NCBI RefSeq assembly: GCF_016462705.1
Contig: NZ_JAEMSS010000014.1
Location: forward strand, 1-39,482
Reading direction: 5' to 3'
Length of the DNA stretch: 39,482 nt
DNA from: Nocardioides sp.
Lineage (GTDB): Bacteria; Actinomycetota; Actinomycetes; Propionibacteriales; Nocardioidaceae
The notes beneath the pieces are model-generated. The model was not told the origin of the DNA. It was given only the letters and a program-made list of their open reading frames with translations, and ran no database searches. Positions 30,383-39,050 of the stretch are shown here, piece after piece (positions within the stretch are counted from its first letter, which is position 1; each line of letters opens with the position of its first letter). Made by a program: the position numbers and the translations under genes.

Positions 30383-31086
30383 GACTCCTTGAGCACGTAG
30401 CCCACACCCCTCACGGTGTGGATCAGCCGCGGCTCCCCTTCCGCCTCGGTCTTGCGGCGCAGGTAGCCGACGTAGACCTCGAGGGAGTTGGCGGTCGTGG
30501 GGAAGTCGTAGCCCCAGACCTCCTCGAGGATGAAGCTGCGCTCGAGCACCCGTCGGGGCCGGCGCAGGAACATCTCCAACAGCGTGAACTCGGTCCGGGT
30601 CAGCTCGATCGCCCGGTCGCCGCGGCGCACCTCCCGGGAGGCCAGGTCCATCGACAGGTCGGCGAAGGCCAGCACCTCGTCCGCCTCGCCCTCCGGTGGC
30701 GTGATCCGGCGGAGCAGCGCGCGCAGCCGGGCCAGCAGCTCCTGCAGGGCGAAGGGTTTGGTCAGGTAGTCGTCTGCCCCGGCGTCCAGACCCTCCACCC
30801 GGTCGCCGACGGCGTCCCGGGCGGTGAGCACGAGGATCGGGACGTCATGGCCCGCCTTGCGCAGGGCCCGGGTCGCCTCGATCCCGTCCAGGCGCGGCAT
30901 CATCACGTCCATCACGACGACGTCGGGGGCCGCACCGGCACCGAGGCCGGCGAGCGCCTCGGCGCCGTCGGAGGCCAGGACCACGTCGTAGCCGTTGAAC
31001 TCCAGCGAACGCCGCAGCGACTCGCGGACCGCGCGGTCGTCGTCGACGACGAGCACGCGGGGGCGCGCCTCAGGCCGGTTGCTCAC
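30379..31086 (-). CDS. MprA-like OmpR-family response regulator
   Basis: 235 residues. Receiver domain: [16 protein letters not shown], phosphoacceptor D60 in VVMDVMMP, T in VLTARD and K in LTKPF. OmpR/PhoB winged-helix DNA-binding domain: [20 protein letters not shown], then [15 protein letters not shown], ending [14 protein letters not shown] chose GTG 31086 because it lies just before the receiver and GGAG precedes it; ATG 31131 adds 15 basic, non-conserved residues. It is the first gene of the pair and diverges from the large PQQ-dehydrogenase-like gene, which makes that gene a candidate target. Confidence 0.93.
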   Translation of the reverse strand: MSNRPEARPRVLVVDDDRAVRESLRRSLEFNGYDVVLASDGAEALAGLGAGAAPDVVVMDVMMPRLDGIEATRALRKAGHDVPILVLTARDAVGDRVEGLDAGADDYLTKPFALQELLARLRALLRRITPPEGEADEVLAFADLSMDLASREVRRGDRAIELTRTEFTLLEMFLRRPRRVLERSFILEEVWGYDFPTTANSLEVYVGYLRRKTEAEGEPRLIHTVRGVGYVLKES

Positions 31087-31125
31087 CGCTCCACTCTGCC
31101 AGCGCTGCCTGAGCCGCACCTGAAT

Positions 31126-31131
31126 TACCAT
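31126..31131 (+). promoter_or_regulatory. -10 box TACCAT upstream of the first propeller-PKD gene
   Basis: TACCAT predicts a transcript start near 31138. It lies in the 65-base divergent gap with the response regulator gene, which also contains TCTGCCAGCGCT at 31095-31106. Confidence 0.45.
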
Positions 31132-31140
31132 GACGACACC

Positions 31141-31155
31141 ATGGGGACCGAATGA
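31141..31155 (+). other. possible leaderless four-codon mini-cistron (MGTE)
   Basis: ATG 31141 sits at the predicted 5' end of the transcript and reads four codons to a TGA that overlaps ATG 31152. It could couple translation to the downstream gene. Equally, GGGGA within it could act as a Shine-Dalgarno sequence for 31152. Speculative. Confidence 0.2.
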
Positions 31156-33773
31156 CCACTCGAGGCGTGCGCGGTGCCGTCGCGGCGACGCTGCTGGCGC
31201 TGACCGCGACCCTGCTGCTCGCCGTCCCCTCCGCGTCCGTGGGCCCGGGCCCGCTTCCGGCGCACGACGGGCACGACGACGAGCGGGCCCCGGCGCTGCC
31301 GGCCGACTTCACCGACAAGGTCGCGATCGGTGGGCTCAGCGAGCCGACGGCGGTGGCGTTCGCGCCCGACGGGACGGCGTTCGTCGCGCTCAAGACGGGT
31401 CTCATCAAGTCGTTCGACTACAACGCCACCAGCCGCACCTACGAGCCGTTCGGCCAGGAGACCAACTTCGCCGACCTGTCACCCACGGTGCACAACTACT
31501 GGGACCGCGGCCTGACCGGGATCGAGGTGGACCCGCAGTTCCCCGCCCGGCCCTACGTCTACGTCAACTACGCCCTCAACCGCGACCCGCGCAACGGCAA
31601 CCAGCCGGCGTGGTCCAACGGCACCGAGCAGTACGACGGCTGTCCCGCGGGCGCGTCGCTCGGGCCGCCGGTCGTGCCGGGCTGCCTGGTCGACATCCGG
31701 GTCTCCCGGCTGACAGCGACGTCGACACCGGCCGGCTGGGTGATGACAGGACCCGAGCTGCCCCTCGTCGAAGGGGCCTGCATGCAGTTCCCGAGCCACG
31801 CGTCCGGTGACGTCGCGATCGGGCCCGACGGGTTCCTGTACGCCTCCGCGGGGGACGGCGCCAGCTTCGACTTCGCCGACCACGGGCAGGCCGGCAACCC
31901 CTGCCCCGGTGACCCGGCGAACGGTAACGAGGGCGGGTCGCTGCGCAGCCAGGACGTCCGCACGGCCGGCGACGCGCTGGGGCTGAGCGGGTCCGTGTTC
32001 CGGGTGAACCCGGACAACGGCCGGGCCAAGAACGGCGCCACCGACAACGCGAGCCGGATCATCGCCGTCGGCCACCGCAACCCGTGGCGCCTGACGTTCC
32101 GTCCCGGGACCGACGAGCTGTGGAACGGCGACGTCGGTGGCAGCGCGTGGGAGGAGATCAACCGCCTGGTGGGCGCGGGCTCGGCGCCCAGCGGCACCGG
32201 CGTGGCCAACCGCGGATGGCCCTGCTACGAGGGCGCCCCCGGCGGGACCTCGCTGCGGCAGCCCGACTGGGACGGGCTCAACCTGCCGGTCTGCGAGAAC
32301 CTCTACGGCCAGGGTGCCGCAGCCGTGCAGCCGCCCTACTTCGGCTACCAGACCCGCGGCCCGCTGCTGACCCCCGGCGAGGACTGCGACAGCAGCACGT
32401 CGTCGGTGTCCGGGATCGCGTTCGCCCCGACGTCGAGCAACTGGCCGGCGGCCTACCAGGGCTCGCTGTTCTTCTCCGACTACGCCCGCGCCTGCGTGTG
32501 GCGGCTCGGCAAGCTGCCCAACGGCGACCCGGACCCCTCGAGCATCACCCCGCTCGTCCAGGGCGCCTCGACTCCGGTCGACCTGGTCGCGGGACCGCAG
32601 GGGGACCTCTTCTACGTCGACTTCGGGCTCGACGACGAGGGTGTCCCGCAGGCCGGCGCGGGCGGTGTCCACCGGATCGCCTACCGCGACCCGGCGCCGG
32701 TCGCCGTCCTCACGGCGGACCGCATCTCGGGCCCGCTGAGCGCGACCTACACCTTCAGCGCCGCCGGTACCACCGACCCCAACGGGCGGCCGCTGACCTA
32801 CACCTGGGACCTCGATGGCAACGGGAGCTACGAGACCAGCACGGGTGCCACGCCGACGGCGCAACGGTCGTACGCCGCCGCGGTCAACGTGACGGTCGGT
32901 CTCAAGGCCACCAACGACGCCGGCCAGTCCGGGACGGCCACGCTCACCATCTACCCGGGCAACGACCCACCCCAGATCACGAAGATCTCGCCGGCCGCGT
33001 CACTGCGATGGCGGGTGGGCCAGAAGGTCGGCTTCTCCGCGGCCGCGACCGACCCGCAGGACGGGGTCCTGGGCGCGCCGGCGTTCGACTGGGCCCTGAG
33101 CATCCGGCACTGCCCCGACGTCTGCCACACGCACCCGCTCGAGCAGTTCCGCGACCAGCAGGCGGGGTCCTTCAGGACCCCCGACCACGAGTACCCCTCG
33201 CACCTGCTGCTGACCCTGACCCTGACCGACTCCCGGGAGATGCCGGTCCGGCGGACGATCCGGCTGGACCCCAAGAGCGTCAAGGTCACCTTCGCGACCT
33301 CGCCCGCGAAGCTGCGGCTCACCGCGGCGGGCACCGCCGCCAAGGCGCCGTTCGCCAAGCGCTTCATCGTCGGCTCGCGTGCCACCGTCTCGGCAGCGAA
33401 GGTCCAGCGCAAGCGCGGCGTGACCTACCGGTTCCGGTCGTGGTCGGACAAGGGCAAGCCGAGCCACGAGATCGTCGCCCCGAAGAAGAAGCGGACGCTG
33501 ACCGCTTCCTACCGGCCCGTCAAGGCCGAGCTGCGGATCCGCACGGCACCCTCGAAGAAGCTGGCCTTCCTGGTCAACGGCAAGAAGTGGAAGGGCTCCT
33601 TCCGTGACGACCTCAAGGTCGGGACCAAGGTGTGGCTGGCGGCTGCGCCGGCGCAGACCCGCAAGGGCCAGCGCTGGGTCTTCGTCCGATGGTCCGACGG
33701 TGGACGCCGGGTCCACCGGGTCGTGATCGGCGACCAGCGGGTCGACCTGCGCGCGATCTACCGCCGCGCCTGA
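31152..33773 (+). CDS. secreted PQQ-dependent sugar dehydrogenase-like beta-propeller with PKD domain
   Basis: 873 residues. A signal peptide at the N-terminus ([20 protein letters not shown]) is followed by a glucose/sorbosone dehydrogenase (GSDH) beta-propeller to about residue 510: [51 protein letters not shown] and [10 protein letters not shown] are family blocks. Then come one PKD domain (about 515-603, [12 protein letters not shown]), a module with [10 protein letters not shown] and [18 protein letters not shown] (604-712), a related beta domain (714-790), and a second copy of that domain (791-873) ending [11 protein letters not shown]-linked sugar oxidation is inferred from family; the PQQ ligands were not individually verified. 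No sorting signal or membrane anchor is seen at the C-terminus. Confidence 0.87.
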   Translation: MTTRGVRGAVAATLLALTATLLLAVPSASVGPGPLPAHDGHDDERAPALPADFTDKVAIGGLSEPTAVAFAPDGTAFVALKTGLIKSFDYNATSRTYEPFGQETNFADLSPTVHNYWDRGLTGIEVDPQFPARPYVYVNYALNRDPRNGNQPAWSNGTEQYDGCPAGASLGPPVVPGCLVDIRVSRLTATSTPAGWVMTGPELPLVEGACMQFPSHASGDVAIGPDGFLYASAGDGASFDFADHGQAGNPCPGDPANGNEGGSLRSQDVRTAGDALGLSGSVFRVNPDNGRAKNGATDNASRIIAVGHRNPWRLTFRPGTDELWNGDVGGSAWEEINRLVGAGSAPSGTGVANRGWPCYEGAPGGTSLRQPDWDGLNLPVCENLYGQGAAAVQPPYFGYQTRGPLLTPGEDCDSSTSSVSGIAFAPTSSNWPAAYQGSLFFSDYARACVWRLGKLPNGDPDPSSITPLVQGASTPVDLVAGPQGDLFYVDFGLDDEGVPQAGAGGVHRIAYRDPAPVAVLTADRISGPLSATYTFSAAGTTDPNGRPLTYTWDLDGNGSYETSTGATPTAQRSYAAAVNVTVGLKATNDAGQSGTATLTIYPGNDPPQITKISPAASLRWRVGQKVGFSAAATDPQDGVLGAPAFDWALSIRHCPDVCHTHPLEQFRDQQAGSFRTPDHEYPSHLLLTLTLTDSREMPVRRTIRLDPKSVKVTFATSPAKLRLTAAGTAAKAPFAKRFIVGSRATVSAAKVQRKRGVTYRFRSWSDKGKPSHEIVAPKKKRTLTASYRPVKAELRIRTAPSKKLAFLVNGKKWKGSFRDDLKVGTKVWLAAAPAQTRKGQRWVFVRWSDGGRRVHRVVIGDQRVDLRAIYRRA

Positions 33774-33784
33774 CCCCCCGAGGA

Positions 33785-33830
33785 CCAGGTCGACCCTGGG
33801 GTAGCCGGGCGAGCCGGGCCCCTCTGGGCC
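33785..33830. terminator. two small hairpins between the paralogous propeller genes
   Basis: CCAGG, TCGAC, CCTGG at 33785-33799, and GGCCC, CTCT, GGGCC at 33817-33830. Each is a 5-bp stem. Together they could slow or end transcription from the first gene before the promoter of the second. Confidence 0.35.
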
Positions 33831-33854
33831 ATAGGCACACGGCCGAATCCTGCT

Positions 33855-33860
33855 TACGCT
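33855..33860 (+). promoter_or_regulatory. -10 box TACGCT of the second propeller-PKD gene
   Basis: TACGCT lies 18 bases before ATG 33879 and 30 bases before GTG 33891. The predicted start near 33867 gives a short leader containing GGGGGG (33881-33886), a plausible Shine-Dalgarno sequence for GTG 33891. Confidence 0.45.
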
Positions 33861-33878
33861 GCCCTCGCTGCACATTCG

Positions 33879-36800
33879 ATGGGGGGATCGGTGAGCACAG
33901 GCATGCGCGCGTTCACGGCCGGGGTGATGGCCGTGGCCCTGGCCTTCCCGGTCGCCGGGCTCGCCGGGTCCTCGTCGGCGGCGCCTCCCGCCCCCGCCGC
34001 CGCCGCCCCGCAGCTGCCGGCCGGGTTCCAAGACACCGTGGCGATCGCCAACCTCTCCGAGGCGACCTCGGTCGCCGTCGTGCCCACCGGGCCGGCCAAC
34101 GGGACGGCCGGCGGGACGGCGTTCGTGGCCCTCAAGCCGGGCATCATCCAGGCCTTCGACTACGACGCGGGCACCGGGACCTTCGAAGGCACCGGGTCGG
34201 TGTTCGCCAACCTGTCGACCAACGTCAACAACTACTGGGACCGGGGGCTCACCGGCATCGAGGTCGACCCCCAGTTCCCGACCCGGCCCTACGTCTACGT
34301 CAACTACACCTACGACCGGGACCCGCGAGACAACCCGCCCCAGGTGCCGAAGTGGGGCGAGCCCGGGGGCTACTACGACGAGTGCCAGGAGGAGGCGTCG
34401 GTCTCGCCGGTCCGGGTCGGCTGCCTGGTGACGGTCCGCGTCTCGCGGCTGACCGCGGTGATGGGCGCGGGCGGCTGGGCGATGCAGGCGGGCAGCGAGA
34501 GGGAGCTGGTCCAGGACGCGTGCATCCAGTTCGGCAGCCACGCGTCGGGGGACGTGCTGTTCGGCCCCGACGGCTTCCTCTACGCCTCGGCGGGCGAGGG
34601 GGCTGCCTTCACGACCGCCGACTGGGGCCAGGCCGGCAACCCCTGCCCGGGTGACCCGCCCAACGGCCTCGAGGGTGGCTCGCTGCGCAGCCAGGACTAC
34701 CAGACCACGCCGGACGCCCTGGGGCTCGGCGGGTCGGTCTTCCGGGTCCACCCCGACACGGGCGCGGCGCCCGACGGGAGCACCGCGAACGCCAGCCGGA
34801 TGGTCGCCTACGGCCAGCGCAACCCGTGGCGGCTCGCGTTCCGGTCGCCGACCGGGCCCGAGCGGTTCGAGCTGTGGTCCGGGGACGTCGGCTCGAGCAC
34901 CTGGGAGGAGGTCAACCGGATCCCCGACGTGCGGACGGTGACCACCCCGGTCAACCGGGGCTGGCCCTGCTACGAAGGCTCCTTCACGGGCTCGGCGCGG
35001 CAGAGCGAGTGGGACGCGCTCAACCGGCCGATCTGCGAGAACCTCTACGCCCAGGGCCCGGGCGCGGTCGTGGCGCCGTACTTCAGCTACCAGACCCGTG
35101 GTCCGCTCCTCACCCCCGGCGAGGACTGCCAGAACGACACCTCGTCGGTCTCCGGCATCGCGTTCGGCTCGGCGTCGAGCAACTACCCCGACGCCTACCA
35201 GGGGTCGCTGTTCTTCACCGACTTCGCCCGGTCGTGCATCTGGCGGCTGGGGAAGAAGCAGGACGGCACCCCGGACCCGACGAGCATCACCCCGTTCGTG
35301 CAGGCGGCCGAGACCCCGACCGACCTCCTCGTCGGGCCGGGCGGCGACCTCTACTACGTCGACTACGGACTGAACGCCGAGGGCGTGCCCACCGCGAACG
35401 CGGGCGCTGTCCACCGGATCACCTACACGTCCAGCAACGCGGCCCCGACCGCGCGGATCGTCGCCGACAAGGTGTCGGGTCCCGCGCCGCTCACGGTCAG
35501 CTTCGACGGCACGACCTCGTCCGATCCCGACCCCGGCGACGTGCTCACCTATGCCTGGGACCTGGACGGCGACGGGCAGTACGACGACTCGACGGCGGCC
35601 AGACCGACCCGGACCTACCAGGTCGGCAACGTGACCGTGCGCCTCCGGGTCGACGACGGGCACGGCCACCAGGCCACGGCGTCCCAGCTCATCCAGGCCG
35701 GCAACACCGAGCCGGTCATCGGGGCCATGACCCCCGCCGGCACCCTGACGTGGAAGGTCGACGACACGATCAGCTTCTCGGCCTCCGCCACGGACGCCCA
35801 GGACGGCACGCTCCCGCCCTCGGCGTTCAGCTGGAACGTGGCGCTGCGGCACTGCCCGACCGGGAACTGCCACACCCACTCCCACCAGAACTACGTCGGG
35901 GTGTCCTCCGGGAGCTTCACCGCGCCCGACCACGAGTACCCCTCGCACCTGCTCGTCACGGTGACGGTGACCGACAGCCAAGGCCTCACCGCGAGCAGGA
36001 CCGTGCAGGTGAACCCCCAGAGCGTGACCCTGGGCTTCGCCAGCAACCCGCCGGGGGCGGCACTGACCGTCGACAGCGAGGCCCTGTTCGCGCCCGCGAG
36101 CCGCGACTTCATCGTCGGGCACTCCATGAACCTCATCGCCCCGGCGCAGCGGCAGTACAACGGCGCCGACTACACCTTCGCGTCGTGGTCGGACGGGGTC
36201 ACCACGCCCACCCGGACGGGCTACAAGGCACCCGCGTCGGCCACCACGCTGACAGCGAACTACGTGCTCGACGCCCCGGCCAACCAGCCGCCGACCGCGG
36301 CCGTCTCGGCCAGCCCCTCCTCCGGGCCGGCCCCGCTGACACCCACGTTGAGCGCCGCGGGGTCGACCGACCCCGAGTCGGGTCCGCTCACCTATGCCTG
36401 GGACCTGGACGACGACGGCCTGTACGACGACGCGACCGGCGTGACCACGAGCCTGGCGACGTTCCGGTCGGTGGGGCCCCACCCGGTGCGGGTGCGGGTC
36501 ACCGACAACGCCGGCGCGAACGCCACCGCGTCGACGACGGTCACCGTGAACAACACCGCGCCGACCGCGACGGTCACCACGACACCGTCGCCGGCGTCAG
36601 GCACGGCGCCGCTCGCCGTCGCCTTCTCCGCAGCGAGCACGACCGACCCCAACCCCGGCGACACGTTCACCTACGCCTGGGACCTCGACGGCGACGGGAC
36701 CTTCGAGACGCTCGGCACCCCGACTCCGCCCCAGAGGACCTACGGCGTCGGCACCACGACCGTGCGGCTCCGGGTCACCGACAACCACGGCGACAGCGAC

Positions 36801-39020
36801 ACCGACACGGTCACCGTGACGGCGGCCAACACCGCCCCCTCGGTGACCTCGGTGAGCCCCGCCGCGGGCACGACGTGGTCGGTGGGCCAGACGATCGGCT
36901 ACAGCGCGACGGCGAACGACCCCCAGGAGACCCTGCCGCCCTCGGCGTACACGTGGCGGGTCGAGCGGCAGGACTGCGCGACCGGCTGCGCGCGCACGAC
37001 GGTCACGACGAGCACGGGCCCGGCGGGCTCGTTCGTGGTCCCGGAGATGGCGTACCCGTCCCACCTCTTCCTCACGGTGACGGTGACCGACACGCAGGGC
37101 CTCACCGCGACCGCGACCCGGCAGCTGGAGCCGAGGACCGCCGACCTCACCTTCGCGACGACGCCGACGGGAGGGGTCACCACCGTCTCCGGCACCGACC
37201 ACGTGGCTCCCTGGACCGGGACCTTCGTCGTGGGCGCGCAGGTGCCCGTGTCGGTGCCGGCCACCCGGGTCGTCGGCGGCGCCAACCACGGGTTCACCGC
37301 GTGGTCCGACGGAGGTGCCCGCAGCCACGCGGTCACGGTGCCGGCGTCGGCCACCACCTACACGGCGAGCTACACCCGGCAGAACCGGCTCCCGACCGCC
37401 GTCGTGACCGCGAACCCGACGAGCGGACCCACGCCCCTGGCGGTGCAGGTCTCGGCCACGGCGACCGACCCCGACGGGGACGACACGACGTTCACCTACG
37501 CCTGGGACCTGGACGACGACGGGGCCTACGACGACGCCACCGGCGCCACCGCGTCCGCGACGTACACCGGGCTGGGCGCCCACGAGATCACCGTGCGCGT
37601 GACCGACGCCCACGGCGGGTCCTCGACGACGTCGACGAACGTGACCGTCACCAACAGCGGTCCGACCGCGCGGATCACCACCACCCCGTCGCCGCCGACG
37701 GGCAACGCCCCGCTGCCGGTCACCTTCAGCGGCGCCACCTCGAGCGACCCCGACGGCGGCACCCTCGCCTACGCCTGGGACCTCGACGGCGACGGGCAGT
37801 ACGACGACGGGTCGGCGCCCACGGCCAACCGGACCTACCAGGTCGGGACCGTCACCGTCGGGCTCCGGGTGACCGACAGCGACCAGGCGAGCAGCACCGC
37901 CTCGGTCCAGGTGAGTGCCCCCAACCGCAACCCGGTCGCGGCGGTCAGCGCCGACCCGTCGAGCGGGCCGGCGCCCCTCCAGGTCGCGCTCTCGGCAGCC
38001 GGCTCCGCCGACCCGGACGGCACCGCGCTCGGCTACGCGTGGGACCTCGACGACGACGGCGCCTACGACGACGCCACCGGGCCCACCGCGTCCGCGACCT
38101 TCACCGGGGTCGGTGGCCACCGGGTCGGCGTCCGGGTCACGGACGCCGACAACGGGACCGGAACCGCGTCGACGACGGTGACGGTCACCAACTCCGGTCC
38201 GACCGCGGTGATCGTCACGGACCCCGCGTCCGGGTCGGGACCGGCGCCGCTCACCGTGTCCTTCGACGGCTCGACCTCCGAGGACCCGGACGGCGGACCA
38301 CTCACGTACGCCTGGGACCTCGACGACGACGGCCAGTACGACGACGCGACCGGTGCCACGGCCACGGGCGTCTATCCGGTCGGGACGCTGACAACCCGGC
38401 TCAGGGTGACCGACCAGCACGGCAGCAGCGCTGTCGCGGCGCGGACCATCACCGCCACCAACTCCGCGCCGACGCTCACCCGGGTCACCGCGTACCCGTC
38501 CGGCGGCTACCGGGTGGGTCAGACCCTCGGCTTCGACGCCGCCGGGACCGACCCCCAGCAGGCGCTGCCGGCCACGGCCTTCTCGTTCACCATGCTGCGC
38601 CAGGACTGCCGCAGCGGCTGCCCCCGGGTCGAGGTCCAGCGCTGGACCGGGACGTCGACGGGACGGTTCGTGGTGCCGCCGATGCCCTACCCGTCGCGGC
38701 TGTTCCTCGTGGCGACCGTGACCGACGCCCACGGCGCGACCGCGACCCGCGAGCTGCGCCTCGAGCCGGTGCCGGTGCGCCTGAAGCTCCGCACGTCGGG
38801 CCCCGGCCTGTCGGTCAAGGTCGACGGTGTCGTGCGCCGGAGCGGCTGGTCGGGCCGGGTGGTCGCGGGATCCCGGGTCCGGCTGTCGGCCCCCAGGCTC
38901 CAGGTCCGGGGCGGCGTGCGCTGGACGTTCGTGCGCTGGTCCGACGGGGGAGCCCGGCGGCATGAGCTCGACGTCTGGGACCCGAAGGTCACCCTGAGGG
39001 CGATCTACCGACGGAGCTAG
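33879..39020 (+). CDS. giant secreted propeller protein with seven PKD repeats
   Basis: 1713 residues, paralogue of the preceding gene. A signal peptide (TAGVMAVALAFPVAGLAG) precedes a GSDH-type beta-propeller to about residue 515 with the same blocks ([51 protein letters not shown]). The tail is PKD1 (520-608), module A1 (609-800), PKD2 (805-893), PKD3 (895-985), module A2 (988-1167), PKD4-7 (1171-1530) and module A3 (1531-1713). Each PKD carries YAWDLD with an acidic loop (DDDGxYDD) that may bind calcium. Only A1 keeps RHC...CHTH; A2 and A3 have RQDC...GC. The C-terminus LRAIYRRS matches the paralogue. GTG 33891 is a likely alternative start, with GGGGGG before it and alignment to the paralogue's start. 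Function beyond sugar oxidation or surface binding is unknown. Confidence 0.88.
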   Translation: MGGSVSTGMRAFTAGVMAVALAFPVAGLAGSSSAAPPAPAAAAPQLPAGFQDTVAIANLSEATSVAVVPTGPANGTAGGTAFVALKPGIIQAFDYDAGTGTFEGTGSVFANLSTNVNNYWDRGLTGIEVDPQFPTRPYVYVNYTYDRDPRDNPPQVPKWGEPGGYYDECQEEASVSPVRVGCLVTVRVSRLTAVMGAGGWAMQAGSERELVQDACIQFGSHASGDVLFGPDGFLYASAGEGAAFTTADWGQAGNPCPGDPPNGLEGGSLRSQDYQTTPDALGLGGSVFRVHPDTGAAPDGSTANASRMVAYGQRNPWRLAFRSPTGPERFELWSGDVGSSTWEEVNRIPDVRTVTTPVNRGWPCYEGSFTGSARQSEWDALNRPICENLYAQGPGAVVAPYFSYQTRGPLLTPGEDCQNDTSSVSGIAFGSASSNYPDAYQGSLFFTDFARSCIWRLGKKQDGTPDPTSITPFVQAAETPTDLLVGPGGDLYYVDYGLNAEGVPTANAGAVHRITYTSSNAAPTARIVADKVSGPAPLTVSFDGTTSSDPDPGDVLTYAWDLDGDGQYDDSTAARPTRTYQVGNVTVRLRVDDGHGHQATASQLIQAGNTEPVIGAMTPAGTLTWKVDDTISFSASATDAQDGTLPPSAFSWNVALRHCPTGNCHTHSHQNYVGVSSGSFTAPDHEYPSHLLVTVTVTDSQGLTASRTVQVNPQSVTLGFASNPPGAALTVDSEALFAPASRDFIVGHSMNLIAPAQRQYNGADYTFASWSDGVTTPTRTGYKAPASATTLTANYVLDAPANQPPTAAVSASPSSGPAPLTPTLSAAGSTDPESGPLTYAWDLDDDGLYDDATGVTTSLATFRSVGPHPVRVRVTDNAGANATASTTVTVNNTAPTATVTTTPSPASGTAPLAVAFSAASTTDPNPGDTFTYAWDLDGDGTFETLGTPTPPQRTYGVGTTTVRLRVTDNHGDSDTDTVTVTAANTAPSVTSVSPAAGTTWSVGQTIGYSATANDPQETLPPSAYTWRVERQDCATGCARTTVTTSTGPAGSFVVPEMAYPSHLFLTVTVTDTQGLTATATRQLEPRTADLTFATTPTGGVTTVSGTDHVAPWTGTFVVGAQVPVSVPATRVVGGANHGFTAWSDGGARSHAVTVPASATTYTASYTRQNRLPTAVVTANPTSGPTPLAVQVSATATDPDGDDTTFTYAWDLDDDGAYDDATGATASATYTGLGAHEITVRVTDAHGGSSTTSTNVTVTNSGPTARITTTPSPPTGNAPLPVTFSGATSSDPDGGTLAYAWDLDGDGQYDDGSAPTANRTYQVGTVTVGLRVTDSDQASSTASVQVSAPNRNPVAAVSADPSSGPAPLQVALSAAGSADPDGTALGYAWDLDDDGAYDDATGPTASATFTGVGGHRVGVRVTDADNGTGTASTTVTVTNSGPTAVIVTDPASGSGPAPLTVSFDGSTSEDPDGGPLTYAWDLDDDGQYDDATGATATGVYPVGTLTTRLRVTDQHGSSAVAARTITATNSAPTLTRVTAYPSGGYRVGQTLGFDAAGTDPQQALPATAFSFTMLRQDCRSGCPRVEVQRWTGTSTGRFVVPPMPYPSRLFLVATVTDAHGATATRELRLEPVPVRLKLRTSGPGLSVKVDGVVRRSGWSGRVVAGSRVRLSAPRLQVRGGVRWTFVRWSDGGARRHELDVWDPKVTLRAIYRRS
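35436..38470 (+). repeat. intragenic PKD and A-module repeat array
   Basis: Seven PKD-encoding units of about 265-275 bases and three larger module units lie in one reading frame. The most conserved word, encoding YAWDLDxDGxYDD, recurs near 35550, 36392, 36672, 37498, 37770, 38036 and 38308 with closely similar DNA. Adjacent PKD units 4-7 are the most alike, suggesting growth by tandem duplication. Confidence 0.85.
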
Positions 39021-39030
39021 CGGCAGTGGC

Positions 39031-39050
39031 AGGAGGTGGCAGGAGGTGGC
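39031..39050. repeat. direct repeat AGGAGGTGGC x2
   Basis: Two perfect 10-bp copies lie back to back in the 29-base gap between convergent stop codons, with a partial third copy (GCAGTGGC) just before. Probably incidental. Confidence 0.6.

Noticed and set aside
31087..31131. ATG 31131 as the response regulator start
   Set aside because: It adds a non-conserved basic segment; the receiver domain begins naturally from GTG 31086.
33104..33130. C-x3-C-H as a cytochrome c haem site in the propeller protein
   Set aside because: The paralogue has C-x4-C-H and later copies lose the histidine; context is an Ig-like beta domain, and no cytochrome features surround it.
33000..36482. 1160-residue minus-strand open frame antisense to the propeller genes
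   Set aside because: Low-complexity GRVD-rich translation that spans two clearly coding plus-strand genes; a result of high GC.
35436..38470. Regularly spaced repeats resembling a CRISPR array
   Set aside because: Units are about 270 bases, in frame, and encode PKD domains; there is no short palindromic repeat and no cas gene.
36597..38963. 788-residue minus-strand open frame antisense to the PKD repeats
   Set aside because: Its repeats simply mirror the PKD-coding DNA; no recognisable domain.
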